Positions 44,006 through 52,643 of a stretch of 64,000 nucleotides of DNA are shown here, piece by piece. The DNA is taken from positions 12,701-76,700 of the forward strand of contig CAYGSU010000008.1 in the NCBI GenBank assembly GCA_964352715.1. The letters are read 5' to 3'. The DNA is from JAVKBW01 sp964352715. GTDB taxonomy: Bacteria > Pseudomonadota > Alphaproteobacteria > UBA8366 > Aestuariispiraceae. The notes beneath the pieces are model-generated. The model was not told the DNA's origin, did not search any database, and worked only from the letters and a program-made list of their open reading frames with translations. Numbering within the stretch: position 1 is the first letter of the stretch; every line of letters begins with the position of its first letter. Position numbers and translations under genes: made by a program.

Positions 44006-44338
44006 ATGCGCCCCTTTCTGATTGATCACCGTTCCAAGTTTATTGGCATCAACGTTTGTAACTTGCATCACACTATCAATACTGACGATAGTTTCAAGTA
44101 TATGTGATGTATAAGCATATCCTTCAAAAAATAATACAGTAAAACAGCATGTTATGTAATAAGCGTAATCTACAAACATGATGTTTGTTTCATTTTTTGT
44201 GGATATTTTCAGAATATCTCTGTATATTAACAGGGCGATATCGTGGTCTCGGATGTGGTGTTTGCGACCATTTCGATGCGTTAACGCAAACAAGGAGTGG
44301 TTGACAGGATGCATCAGCCAAACAACTGGGAGAGTAAA
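44006..44338. other. AT-rich divergent promoter region
   Basis: About 330 nt between the amidase and the periplasmic binding protein genes. Very AT-rich, with TATATTAA near 44222 as a possible -10 region and ATATGTGATG near 44100 that resembles half of the ATGTGATCACAT palindrome elsewhere. A second possible start for the binding protein, ATG 44309 with AAGGAG upstream, falls in its 3' part. Confidence 0.5.
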
Positions 44339-45385
44339 ATGAAATTGAAACGCACGATTTCTGCCGGGATTATTTCTGTAATTGCGGCGATAGGCAGCCT
44401 GTGCGCTCCAGCAGTGGCGCAAGAACTTCAAGTGTTGACCTGGGAAGGTTATGCGGATGATTCGTGGGTCAAGCCCTTTGAGGAGGCGACAGGGGCGACG
44501 GTCAAACGGACCTATGTCGGCTCGAATGATGAGTATATGGCAAAGCTGGCGACCGGATCTGGCGGTTACGATGTCGTCACAATTGTCAGTAGTCTCGCAC
44601 AGCCCGCCATCAAGGCCGGATTTGTCGAGCCACTGGATCTTGAGCTGATACCAAATTTTTCACAATTATTTGGTCCTTTGCAGACCCTGCCTGAATTACA
44701 GAAAGATGGAAAAGTTTATGGTGCGCCAACTTTCTGGGGTATAGAGCCAGTCACCGTGAACGCCGACGAGATCCCGGAAGGGGACGATTTCGCAATCCTG
44801 TTCGATCCAAAATATGCTGGCAGGATCGCCATGTGGGATGATATCTCGACGATCTCGGCCGTTGCAAATTACATGGGTTTCACAAACCTTTGGTCGCTTG
44901 ATGATGAACAGCTTGAAGCCGTAAAAGCCAAGATGATCGAGCAGAAGAAACTGGTGCGCAAATACTGGTCTCAGGCCGGCGAAGCAATCGAGCTCTTCGC
45001 GAGCGGCGAAGTCGTAGCGAGTAATTCCTGGGACTACATTACCAACGAACTGGTAAAACAAGGCGTGAATGTCAGGCAGTTTGTTCCGAAGCCCGGTATC
45101 GGCTGGCTCGATTCCCATTTCGTGGTTAAGGGCACAGACCAGCATGAGCTCGCGAATAAGTATATCAACCATCTGCTTGATGCCAAAATGCAAGGCAAGA
45201 TCGGAGAAGTAACTGGTTATGACGTTACTAACCCGAGCTCAAAAGAATATATGGATCCGCAGGTTTGGGAGACGCTCCATATGGATGAAGCCAATGATAT
45301 GCTGCCGACCATGCAGTTTTGGAAGGAGCTTCCACGTCGGGGCAAGTATCTGGAAGTCTGGAACGAGATCAAAGCGGCCCAGTGA
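44339..45385 (+). CDS. Spermidine/putrescine-type ABC transporter substrate-binding protein
   Basis: This 348-residue periplasmic binding protein of the PotD/PotF family starts with a Sec signal peptide (KLKRTISAGIISVIAAIGSLCAPAVA). It continues with LQVLTWEGYADDSWVKPFEEATG, YDVVTIVSS, and GAPTFWGIEPVTVNAD, which are typical of polyamine or related (putrescine, polyamine-amide, thiamine-like) binders. ATG 44339 has GGGAGAG nearby. The ATPase gene follows after 125 nt and two permeases after that, so the transporter is complete. Ligand identity is unproven; the divergent amidase hints at an amide or amine. Confidence 0.9.
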   Translation: MKLKRTISAGIISVIAAIGSLCAPAVAQELQVLTWEGYADDSWVKPFEEATGATVKRTYVGSNDEYMAKLATGSGGYDVVTIVSSLAQPAIKAGFVEPLDLELIPNFSQLFGPLQTLPELQKDGKVYGAPTFWGIEPVTVNADEIPEGDDFAILFDPKYAGRIAMWDDISTISAVANYMGFTNLWSLDDEQLEAVKAKMIEQKKLVRKYWSQAGEAIELFASGEVVASNSWDYITNELVKQGVNVRQFVPKPGIGWLDSHFVVKGTDQHELANKYINHLLDAKMQGKIGEVTGYDVTNPSSKEYMDPQVWETLHMDEANDMLPTMQFWKELPRRGKYLEVWNEIKAAQ

Positions 45386-45509
45386 CCCTGGCCGATTTCA
45401 ACAAGTCAAAATTTGGCAGCCGCCGGCAGAGGCCTTGTGTCTTTGTCGGTGGTAACCGCCAAAGCGCTTCATCAACAAGATATTCCGAGTCATGGCAGAG
45501 TAGGTCCGA

Positions 45510-46607
45510 ATGAGTGATATCGTCCGCCTTCATGCGGTAAGCAAACGTTATGATGACCTGGAAGCTGTGAAGTGTCTTTCACTCTCGGTAGCGTCGGGAG
45601 AATTCCTAACGCTTCTCGGTTCGAGCGGATGTGGAAAGACAACAACTCTCCGTCTGATCAGCGGATTCGAAATTGCAGATGAAGGTGAGATATACATAGA
45701 CGGCGACCTCGTGAACGCCGTGCCTCCATTCCGGCGGGAGGTAAACACGGTCTTTCAGAATTATGCTTTGTTCCCCCACCTAAGTATCTTTGACAACATT
45801 GCCTACGGGCTATCGATACGACGGATAAACAAGGGTGAGATTAGGACCAGGGTCCATGACATGCTTGACCGTGTCAGATTGTCCGACAAGGCTAATAGTC
45901 TTCCATCCCAGTTAAGTGGCGGGCAGAAGCAGCGTGTAGCACTTGCTCGTGCGTTGATTAATGAACCGAAAGTTTTACTTCTGGACGAGCCACTCGGTGC
46001 ACTTGATGCGAAACTGCGTCGCAGCATGCAACTCGAACTTAAATCAATTCAGGAAAACCTGGGCATCACCTTCATATACGTGACACACGATCAGGAGGAA
46101 GCCCTGGTTATGAGCGACCGGGTTGCGGTGATGAATGACGGGCTGTTGTTACAGATTGGTAGTCCGCGCGAAATCTGGGAGCAACCAGCAAGCAAGTTTG
46201 TTGCGGAGTTCATCGGTACAGAGAATTTTCTCGATGCCCGTATGGGTGATTGTGCACCGGATGGCCGGCGTCTCATTCTGTCGAATGGCTTGACTGTGAG
46301 CGCGCAATCCGAATCAAAGCTTGCGGCCGGAACTCCGGTGACGATCGCCGTCAGACCACAGCAAGTGCGGGTGTCAGCCAATGGAGCCGCGAACGACACC
46401 GAGAATGTTTTGTCCGGTACGTTGACCGAAATCATCTATGTCGGTGCGTTGGTGCGCTTGGTATTCGATCTCGGCGCAGGAATGCAGCTTCAGGCGGAAA
46501 ATCTTCCGGAGAACCTTACATTCGATTTTCGAACGTTGACGCTCGGCGACACGATGCAGCTTGAATTGCCGCCGCAAGCCTTGCTGATTTACGAGGGTGT
46601 TACTTAA
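45510..46607 (+). CDS. Spermidine/putrescine-type ABC transporter ATP-binding protein
   Basis: This 365-residue ATPase has Walker A GSSGCGKTTT, the Q-loop in VFQNYALFPHLS, the signature LSGGQKQRVALARAL, Walker B LLLDEPLGALD, and H-loop VTHDQEEAL. A C-terminal TOBE domain (VTIAVRPQQVRVSANG) is typical of PotA/FbpC-like proteins. It energises import through the two permeases encoded directly downstream; the PotB-like gene starts on its last base. Confidence 0.94.
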   Translation: MSDIVRLHAVSKRYDDLEAVKCLSLSVASGEFLTLLGSSGCGKTTTLRLISGFEIADEGEIYIDGDLVNAVPPFRREVNTVFQNYALFPHLSIFDNIAYGLSIRRINKGEIRTRVHDMLDRVRLSDKANSLPSQLSGGQKQRVALARALINEPKVLLLDEPLGALDAKLRRSMQLELKSIQENLGITFIYVTHDQEEALVMSDRVAVMNDGLLLQIGSPREIWEQPASKFVAEFIGTENFLDARMGDCAPDGRRLILSNGLTVSAQSESKLAAGTPVTIAVRPQQVRVSANGAANDTENVLSGTLTEIIYVGALVRLVFDLGAGMQLQAENLPENLTFDFRTLTLGDTMQLELPPQALLIYEGVT

Positions 46608-47518
46608 TGGCTCAAACCGAAGCGGCGGTTCATTCCCCTGCGGCAATGCAGGCAAGGGTCAGCTTCCAGCGGCAAAGAAACCTTCGTTTCCTGCTTTGTT
46701 TCGGGCCGCCTTTCGTTTACCTGATTGTTTTCATGATCCTGCCTTACCTGGAGGTGCTGAGTTTCAGTTTTTGGCAGGTTGAGTATTATGCGGTAGTTCG
46801 CGATTTTACCCTCGAAAACTATCAGCACATTATAAACAATTCGCTTTATCAAACCGTTATTCTGAATTCGCTAGAGGTGGCGTTGATCGTCACTATCGCA
46901 GCCAATCTGATTGGCTATCCACTTGCATTTTTCCTGGTTTTTGTAGCCCAGCGTCACCGTCGCCTGTTGTACTTTCTGATCATCGTACCCTTGTGGACGA
47001 GCTTCCTTCTCAGAGCGTATATCTGGAAACTCATTCTTGGTCGGTCCGGCGTTATTAATACCGCATTGGAGGCACTTGGGATAATCGACGCGCCGATCTC
47101 GCTGTTCCTCTATAATCAGTTCAGTGTCTGTCTGACTTTAACCTACATTTTTGTTCCGTTCATTGCGCTACCCGTTTACACAGCGCTGGAAAAAATTCCG
47201 AAAGAATACATAGAAGCCAGTCTCGATCTCGGCGCAACGCCATGGCAAACGTTCCGAAGGGTGCTGTTGCCGCTCAGTATTCCTGGCGTTGTAGCGGGTA
47301 GCATATTCACGTTCGCACTAAGTTTTGGCGACTTCGTCTCTCCAACTTTGCTCGGAGGGCCCAGCGGAATTATGATCGCGAACGTAATCATCGGGCAGTT
47401 CGGTGGCGCCTTCAATTGGCCCTTTGGCAGCGCGCTGGCAATAATAGTGCTGCTTGTGGTCATGGCCGTGGTCGTACTGGCCTCGCGACTGGAGCGCCGG
47501 CGCGGTACGTTTGGGTGA
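46607..47518 (+). CDS. Spermidine/putrescine-type ABC transporter permease (PotB-like)
   Basis: This 303-residue inner-membrane permease has about six hydrophobic segments: FLLCFGPPFVYLIVFMIL, then several between residues 85 and 295. The EAA loop EASLDLGATPWQTFRRVLLPLSIPG (here as EASLDLGATPWQTF) contacts the ATPase. The start overlaps the ATPase stop by one base. Partner of the permease at 47520. Confidence 0.93.
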   Translation: MAQTEAAVHSPAAMQARVSFQRQRNLRFLLCFGPPFVYLIVFMILPYLEVLSFSFWQVEYYAVVRDFTLENYQHIINNSLYQTVILNSLEVALIVTIAANLIGYPLAFFLVFVAQRHRRLLYFLIIVPLWTSFLLRAYIWKLILGRSGVINTALEALGIIDAPISLFLYNQFSVCLTLTYIFVPFIALPVYTALEKIPKEYIEASLDLGATPWQTFRRVLLPLSIPGVVAGSIFTFALSFGDFVSPTLLGGPSGIMIANVIIGQFGGAFNWPFGSALAIIVLLVVMAVVVLASRLERRRGTFG

Positions 47519-47519
47519 A

Positions 47520-48353
47520 ATGGCGATGAGCAAAATCCACAATGCCATGATCAGCCGGCGAACCCAGTTTTGGTTCCGTATATTTGCAATTCTGACATAC
47601 GGATTCCTCTATTTTCCGATTGTTGTTCTGGTGATCTTCTCGTTCAGTGATTCAAAGCTGCTTGTGTTCCCGATAGATACTTTCAGCTTCAAATGGTACG
47701 GGGTCCTCTTCTCTGACTCAGACCTGTTACACTCAATCCAGAACAGCTTCATTGTTGCCGGTTCTGTGGTGCCATTGACCTTGTTGGTTGGGACACCACT
47801 CGCATTCGCGTTCGACAGATTTGAGTTTCTCGGTAAAAACCTGTTGGAGCGAGGAATTCTGATACCCTTAATTATCCCTGGATTGATAACGGGTTTGTCT
47901 ATCTTGCTGCTCCTGACTGAATTGGATATTCGGCTGTCGTTGATAACTGTCATTATTGGGCATTCGATTTGGTGTTTGCCTATTGTTGTAACGCAGGTAT
48001 ATGCGAGATTGCGGCGATTTGACCGGACAATCGAAGAAGCGAGTATGGACCTTGGGGCTAACAGGGTTCAGACTTTTCTTCGTGTAACATTGCCGAGCAT
48101 CCGTACCTCGATTATCGGTAGTGCATTGCTGGTGTTTACCTTGTCATTTGACGAAGTGCCGGTAACTTTTCTGCTTACGGGTACCGAGAACACCTTGCCG
48201 ATGCATATATGGTCGATGCTGCGCGAAGGCGTAACACCGGAGATCAACGCGATCGCGACGATCACGGTCGCGGTTTCCATCGCGATGATTGCTTTCGGTG
48301 TCCGCATGTTGACCCGCGACTCCGATGCGTCGAGGGCGGCGACAAAAAAGTAA
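47520..48353 (+). CDS. Spermidine/putrescine-type ABC transporter permease (PotC-like)
   Basis: This 277-residue permease has six predicted membrane helices, beginning FRIFAILTYGFLYFPIVVLV, and the EAA loop EEASMDLGANRVQTFLRVTLP (18 of these: EEASMDLGANRVQTFLRV). ATG 47520 is one base past the PotB-like stop; ATG 47526 is an alternative with better spacing from GGGTG. The stop at 48351-48353 is only two bases before the second phyH repeat copy, so the repeat junction lies exactly at the end of this gene. Confidence 0.92.
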   Translation: MAMSKIHNAMISRRTQFWFRIFAILTYGFLYFPIVVLVIFSFSDSKLLVFPIDTFSFKWYGVLFSDSDLLHSIQNSFIVAGSVVPLTLLVGTPLAFAFDRFEFLGKNLLERGILIPLIIPGLITGLSILLLLTELDIRLSLITVIIGHSIWCLPIVVTQVYARLRRFDRTIEEASMDLGANRVQTFLRVTLPSIRTSIIGSALLVFTLSFDEVPVTFLLTGTENTLPMHIWSMLREGVTPEINAIATITVAVSIAMIAFGVRMLTRDSDASRAATKK

Positions 48354-48355
48354 GA

Positions 48356-48550
48356 CTGGACATCGCACACCTTTCACAGTGCGCCGGGCAATCGGCAAAA
48401 ACACCGCCGGGCAGCCTTGTCACTCAACTGGTGTGGCGGTGATGTAACCTTTAACGGACGGCCGTCGGTCGACTCTTACAGGCACGAAAGTTTTCGCCCT
48501 GGCATGCCGATCGCTTGCGACAAGTTTCCGATAGTGCGCAGCTAGAGGAT
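48356..48550 (+). repeat. Direct repeat copy 2 (orphan phyH 3' end)
   Basis: Second copy of 42296-42490. In the phyH frame it is still open to its stop. Two of the three differences are synonymous (TCA/TCG, CCA/CCG) and one changes Arg to His (CGC/CAC). It has no start codon or ribosome site, so it is a non-coding gene fragment. Confidence 0.97.
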
Positions 48551-48994
48551 GGCATAGCGGTTGGTATAGCGGCCCGCCTAGCAGCCGGCAGCCGTCGCCG
48601 GAAATCCGGTAGTGTCAGAGACACATGAATAATCAGTTAAGACTTCGCTCTGCCGAAGCCTTCGCTTTCATTCTGCCATCATAGCGACGTAGCCGCAGTG
48701 ACCGGCATAAACAGCTGTGAAACCAGTGTCCGATCCGGCGGAAGGTTAGGTCATCCGGCCATTCTGCCGGATGCGAAGCTTGATGGCTGGCTGATTGAAA
48801 GTTTCTCTCAGTGAGGGGCCGTTCCGGGCTGATCCTGTCGATCGGCATCCCCGAAATCCCTACGTTTTCTGCCTGTTGCCGGTCGGTGCAGATCATAGAA
48901 CATCGATAGTTGACAAATGTGATCACATATAATGTATATAGATTATCACATCAAATTTGTGTCTAACCTAAATAAAGCGACAGAGGGGGTAGTA
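48551..48994. other. Intergenic region upstream of peptide-type transporter operon
   Basis: About 440 nt. It contains a hairpin CATCCGGC/GCCGGATG (48752-48759, 48766-48773) and, near the gene, TTGACA (48910-48915), the palindrome at 48917-48928, and TATATA (48935-48940), 19 nt after TTGACA. No gene found. Confidence 0.55.
48917..48928. promoter_or_regulatory. Palindrome ATGTGATCACAT, candidate GntR operator (site 1)
   Basis: A perfect 12-bp palindrome between TTGACA and an AT-rich -10-like region, about 67 bases upstream of the solute-binding protein start. The same 12 bases occur at 58983-58994 before the DUF849 gene. A further half-site TTATCACAT lies at 48943-48951. The GntR/FCD regulator at 61449 is the likely reader. 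Confidence 0.6.
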
Positions 48995-50688
48995 ATGAGG
49001 AGATCTTTACCTGCGATTTTTCTCGCCGCTGTTTTTGCGTCGGGCAGTCTCTATGGCACAGGGGCGGCGAATGCCGTCGAATGTGTAAAAGTGGTTGGAA
49101 CAGAGCCGGGCGTTCCGAATCTGACGATGGATCCGGCCTTTCAGAACATCAATGACGACTCGTACATGCAGTTTGCGGTGTATAACCGGTTCCTTGATCT
49201 TGATGAAAGTATGTCGCCGGTGCCTGAACTGGCGAAATCATGGTCCGTTTCTGACGATGGCAAAACCTGGACTTTCGAGCTTGAAGAAAACGTCCAGTTT
49301 CATGATGGAACCAGTTTTGGGTCGGAAGACGTTGTCTATACATTTCGCCGCCTGATCGATCCGGAAGTCGGCTCACCGGCCGCCGGTGTACTGGGCTTTC
49401 TGAAGGCCGAAAATATCAAGGCTGCCGGCCCGCATACCGTCACCATTACCACGGATGACCCGGTTGCCGACCTGCCGACGATCCTCGGCGTTAAGTACAA
49501 CCTGATCGTACCGGAAGGCGCCAAATCGGAAGATTTGCGTTTGAATGCGGTCGGCACCGGTCCGTTTACGCAGGAGTTCTTCGTACCGACGGAATCCCGT
49601 CGTATCCTGCGCCGAAACCCGAACTATTGGCGTGCGGGCCTTCCCAAGTCTGAATGCCTTGATGTCAACGTGATTACAGAAGAAGTAACCCGTACCGCAG
49701 CTATCAAATCCGGTGCGGCGGACCTGCTGTTGAGTGCGGGTCCAGCGAGTATTCCACTGCTCCAGAGCGATCCGAACGTCAAACTGATCAAGGCGCCTCC
49801 AGGCACTTATTTCACGCTGTCGATGTGGACGGATGTCAAACCATTCAGTGATGTGCGTGTCCGTCAGGCCCTGAAAGCNNNNNNNNNNNNNNNNNNNNNN
49901 NNNNNNNNNNNNNNNNNNNNNNNNNNNNNNNNNNNNNNNNNNNNNNNNNNNNNNNNNNNNNNNNNNNNNNNNNNNNNNTGTGGACGGATGTCAAACCATT
50001 CAGTGATGTGCGTGTCCGTCAGGCCCTGAAAGCAGTGATCGATCGCCAGCTCCTGGTGGATACCGTACTGTTTGGCTACGGTACGGCCGGTAACGATAAC
50101 CCGGTGCCGCCGACCTGGCCGGTCGCTTACCGGTCTGACGTAAAGCCCCAGGATATAGACCTTGCGAAAGAGCTTCTGGCCGAGGCCGGATATCCGAACG
50201 GTCTTACGATAGAGCTTAACACTGCTGAAGGCGGACCAGGGATGGTGAACTTCGCCCAGGCTTTCCAGCAGATGGCTGCCAAGGCCGGGATCACCATCGA
50301 ACTGATCAACAACCCTGCTGAATCCTACTGGGATGTAATCTGGATGAAAAAGCCGTTCTTTACCTCATCCTGGTCGAGTCGACCCGCTGTTGAAGGTCTC
50401 GCCTATACGTTTACCTGCGACGCAACCTACAATGAAGCACGGTGGTGCAACGAAGAATTCGATGGATTACTGGAAAAGGCCCGTTCCGAAACCGATGCCA
50501 AGAAGCGGGACGACCTTTACCGGGAGGCTCAGAAAATCCTCTCAGAAGAAGGAGGAATTATCATTCCGTTCTTCCTGAGCGATACGGCTGTGCTTCGGTC
50601 TGACTGTGACGGCTACCGGCCACACATGCAGACTGTGAATCTGAATTACGAAAACCTGACCTGCAAAGGTAAGGAAGCAGTACAGTAA
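48995..50688 (+). CDS. ABC transporter solute-binding protein, family 5 (peptide type), interrupted by assembly gap
   Basis: The start ATG 48995 has AGAGGGGG upstream and encodes a Sec signal peptide (RRSLPAIFLAAVFASGSL ... cleavage near ANA). The SBP_bac_5 fold follows: LTMDPAFQNINDDSYMQ, PVPELAKSWSVSDDGKTWTF, VQFHDGTSFGSEDVV. The 100 N at 49879-49978 are bordered by an identical 55-nt sequence (49824-49878 and 49979-50033). Merging them restores one frame of 512 residues with normal sequence through VRVRQALKAVIDRQ. The gene is therefore probably intact. Unlike the other two solute-binding proteins it is followed by its own permeases and ATPase. Confidence 0.9.
49824..50033. other. Assembly artefact: 100 N between duplicated 55-nt contig ends
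   Basis: 49824-49878 and 49979-50033 are identical over 55 nt, starting TGTGGACGGATG and ending CTGAAAGC, on both sides of exactly 100 N. That is what two contigs overlapping by an assembler k-mer look like after being joined as a scaffold. True sequence is most likely continuous with one copy. Confidence 0.9.
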
Positions 50689-50798
50689 GTCTCCTGTTGT
50701 CGGAACTTGTGGCTGGTCCGGACAATTCGGGCTGGTCACAAGTTTTTCCGGACAGGACCGAATCGATCGACCCGGCGTAGAGGATGGTCTGAGCGGCA

Positions 50799-51743
50799 AT
50801 GGCACAAGTAATCGCAAATCGCCTTATCCAGGCGATCCTTACATTGTTACTCGTCTCGATGATCATCTTTTTCAGCGTGGAGGTTCTTCCGGGCGATATC
50901 GCCCGCCGTATTCTGGGTAGGGAAGCCACGCTGGAATCGCTCGAAGCGCTGCGCGTGCAACTGCGGCTGGGTGAACCTGCCATCACACGGTATCTGGAAT
51001 GGTTGACCGGCATCGTCGTCAATTTTGACTTCGGTCATTCCATCGCAAGCAAGCGCCCGGTTCTGGATGTGCTGGCGCCACGGTTGATGAATACCGGCAT
51101 TTTGGCGGCTTTGTCCTTCGCTATCTACATTCCTCTCTCAATTATACCGGCGGTCATTCAGGCAACGGTTAGAGATTCCCGCACCGACCAGGTCATATCG
51201 GCGCTGACAATCATCGCCTTGTCGATGCCGGAATTTTTGCTGGCGACGTTGTTGTTACTGATGTTCGCCGTGGTCGTGCCAATATTCCCTCCTCTGGCGA
51301 ATGTGGATTTCACGACCGAGGGCTGGGGGTACCTGAACGCGATATTTCTTCCTGCTGCCACGCTGGCGATAATTATGGCGACATACGCCTTGCGAATGTT
51401 GCGGGACAATCTGATAGAAACCCTTGATTCCGAGTTCGTGCGGACTGCAGAGCTTAAAGGACTGCGCAGAACCCGCGTTCTGTTTCGTCACGCCCTGCCC
51501 AACGCCATTGTTCCCTGGCTGAACATCACCGCGCTTAATCTGGCTTTTCTGATTGCCGGCGTCGTGATTGTCGAACGCGTTTTCGCGTTTCCGGGTTTCG
51601 GCAGCATTCTGGTCGATTCACTGCAGCTTCGTGACATTCCCGTCGTCGAGGCCTGCGCGCTGATCGCTGCTGCGGTTTACGTGCTCGGCAATCTGGTTGC
51701 CGATGTCCTCGCCATGATCCTGAATCCGAAACTGAGGACCTGA
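50799..51743 (+). CDS. ABC transporter permease (DppB/OppB-like)
   Basis: This 314-residue peptide-type permease has the N-terminal RLIQAILTLLLVSMIIFF helix, periplasmic VEVLPGDIARRILGREAT, and six membrane segments. The EAA loop is TAELKGLRRTRVLFRHALPN. It forms the import channel with the next gene product, which starts 3 nt downstream. Confidence 0.93.
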   Translation: MAQVIANRLIQAILTLLLVSMIIFFSVEVLPGDIARRILGREATLESLEALRVQLRLGEPAITRYLEWLTGIVVNFDFGHSIASKRPVLDVLAPRLMNTGILAALSFAIYIPLSIIPAVIQATVRDSRTDQVISALTIIALSMPEFLLATLLLLMFAVVVPIFPPLANVDFTTEGWGYLNAIFLPAATLAIIMATYALRMLRDNLIETLDSEFVRTAELKGLRRTRVLFRHALPNAIVPWLNITALNLAFLIAGVVIVERVFAFPGFGSILVDSLQLRDIPVVEACALIAAAVYVLGNLVADVLAMILNPKLRT

Positions 51744-51746
51744 TCG

Positions 51747-52643
51747 ATGAAATCCACCCCTGCCTCGAGCCGCGCTTCCGCCTTGGCCGGTTGGTTCTCG
51801 GATACCGTTCTGCACGGGCCCCTGACGCTGCGGATCGGTCTGGTTATTCTCACGATCCATTTTATTGTCGCGATCATCGGTCCATTCGTCGTGCCCTATG
51901 CACAGGATGAAATGATGACGGGGCGACCGTTGTCAGGAATGAGTTTTGAACATCCTTTCGGGGTGGATCAGCTCGGCCGGGATATTTTCAGCCGAACCCT
52001 GCATGGCGGACATATTGTAATTGCCTTGGCTGTTAGCGGAACCGTACTCGGGCTGGTTATCGGGTCCGCTATCGGATTAACGGCAGGTTACATTGGCGGA
52101 TGGGTTGATGATTTGGCGATGCGTCTGATCGAATCCGTCATCAGCATTCCCTTTCTGGTGCTGGCGCTGCTTGCGATTTCTCTGGCCGGATCAGAGTATT
52201 CAGGGCAGCCCGTTCTGATCGTGTTTGTTGTCGCCTTGATCTACACACCCAGGATCGCGCGAATGGCGCGGGCGGCGGCACTTGATATCGTAACACGGGA
52301 CTATATCAAAGCTGCAAAGCTGCGCGGCGAACGAACCTGGTCGGTTGTCCTGCGTGAAGTTCTGCCGAACGCCTCGAGTGTGCTTCTGGTTGAATTCGCT
52401 ATCCGTGCCGGATACGCGCCGGTGCTAGTCGGATCGCTCGGGTTCCTCGGGTTCGGCATGCGCCCGCCGACACCGGAATGGGGCCTGATGATCAGCGAAT
52501 ATCGCAATCTGCTTATCGTAACTCCCGTTGCTGTTCTTGGGCCTGGATTGATGCTGGCCTCGCTGGTGGTCGGGTTAAACTTGTTCACCGAAGGGCTTGC
52601 CCGAATTCTCGGGCGCTCCTTGCCCAGCCGGAGTGCGGCATGA
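51747..52643 (+). CDS. ABC transporter permease (DppC/OppC-like)
   Basis: This 298-residue permease has a first helix LVILTIHFIVAIIGPFVVPY, then the DppC-type HPFGVDQLGRDIFSR segment and the EAA loop AAKLRGERTWSVVLREVLPN. About six membrane helices. Overlaps the ATPase gene by 4 nt. Confidence 0.93.
   Translation: MKSTPASSRASALAGWFSDTVLHGPLTLRIGLVILTIHFIVAIIGPFVVPYAQDEMMTGRPLSGMSFEHPFGVDQLGRDIFSRTLHGGHIVIALAVSGTVLGLVIGSAIGLTAGYIGGWVDDLAMRLIESVISIPFLVLALLAISLAGSEYSGQPVLIVFVVALIYTPRIARMARAAALDIVTRDYIKAAKLRGERTWSVVLREVLPNASSVLLVEFAIRAGYAPVLVGSLGFLGFGMRPPTPEWGLMISEYRNLLIVTPVAVLGPGLMLASLVVGLNLFTEGLARILGRSLPSRSAA

Larger units (their letters stand above)
42491..48355. mobile_element. Repeat-bounded amidase-polyamine transporter segment (possible insertion)
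   Basis: The 5.9-kb interval between the two direct repeat copies contains a leftward amidase gene and a complete rightward binding-protein/ATPase/permease/permease set. Its base composition is visibly AT-richer: 47581-47640 has 22 G+C of 60 by hand count, against 37 of 60 at 40801-40860. It holds no integrase or transposase, so acquisition by homologous recombination across a duplicated phyH gene is as likely as site-specific insertion. Mobility is inferred from structure only. Confidence 0.5.

Noticed and set aside
42491..48355. Classical transposon or integron
   Set aside because: No transposase, integrase, terminal inverted repeats or short target duplication was found; the bounding repeats are gene fragments.
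48752..48773. Terminator for the potC-like gene
   Set aside because: The CATCCGGC hairpin is 400 nt downstream of the stop and has no T-run.
48917..48928. CRP-binding site
   Set aside because: CRP sites need TGTGA and TCACA separated by six bases; here the half-sites are contiguous.
48932..50029. Separate 365- and 226-codon solute-binding protein genes at the gap
   Set aside because: The identical 55-nt flanks show that one continuous gene was split by the scaffold join.
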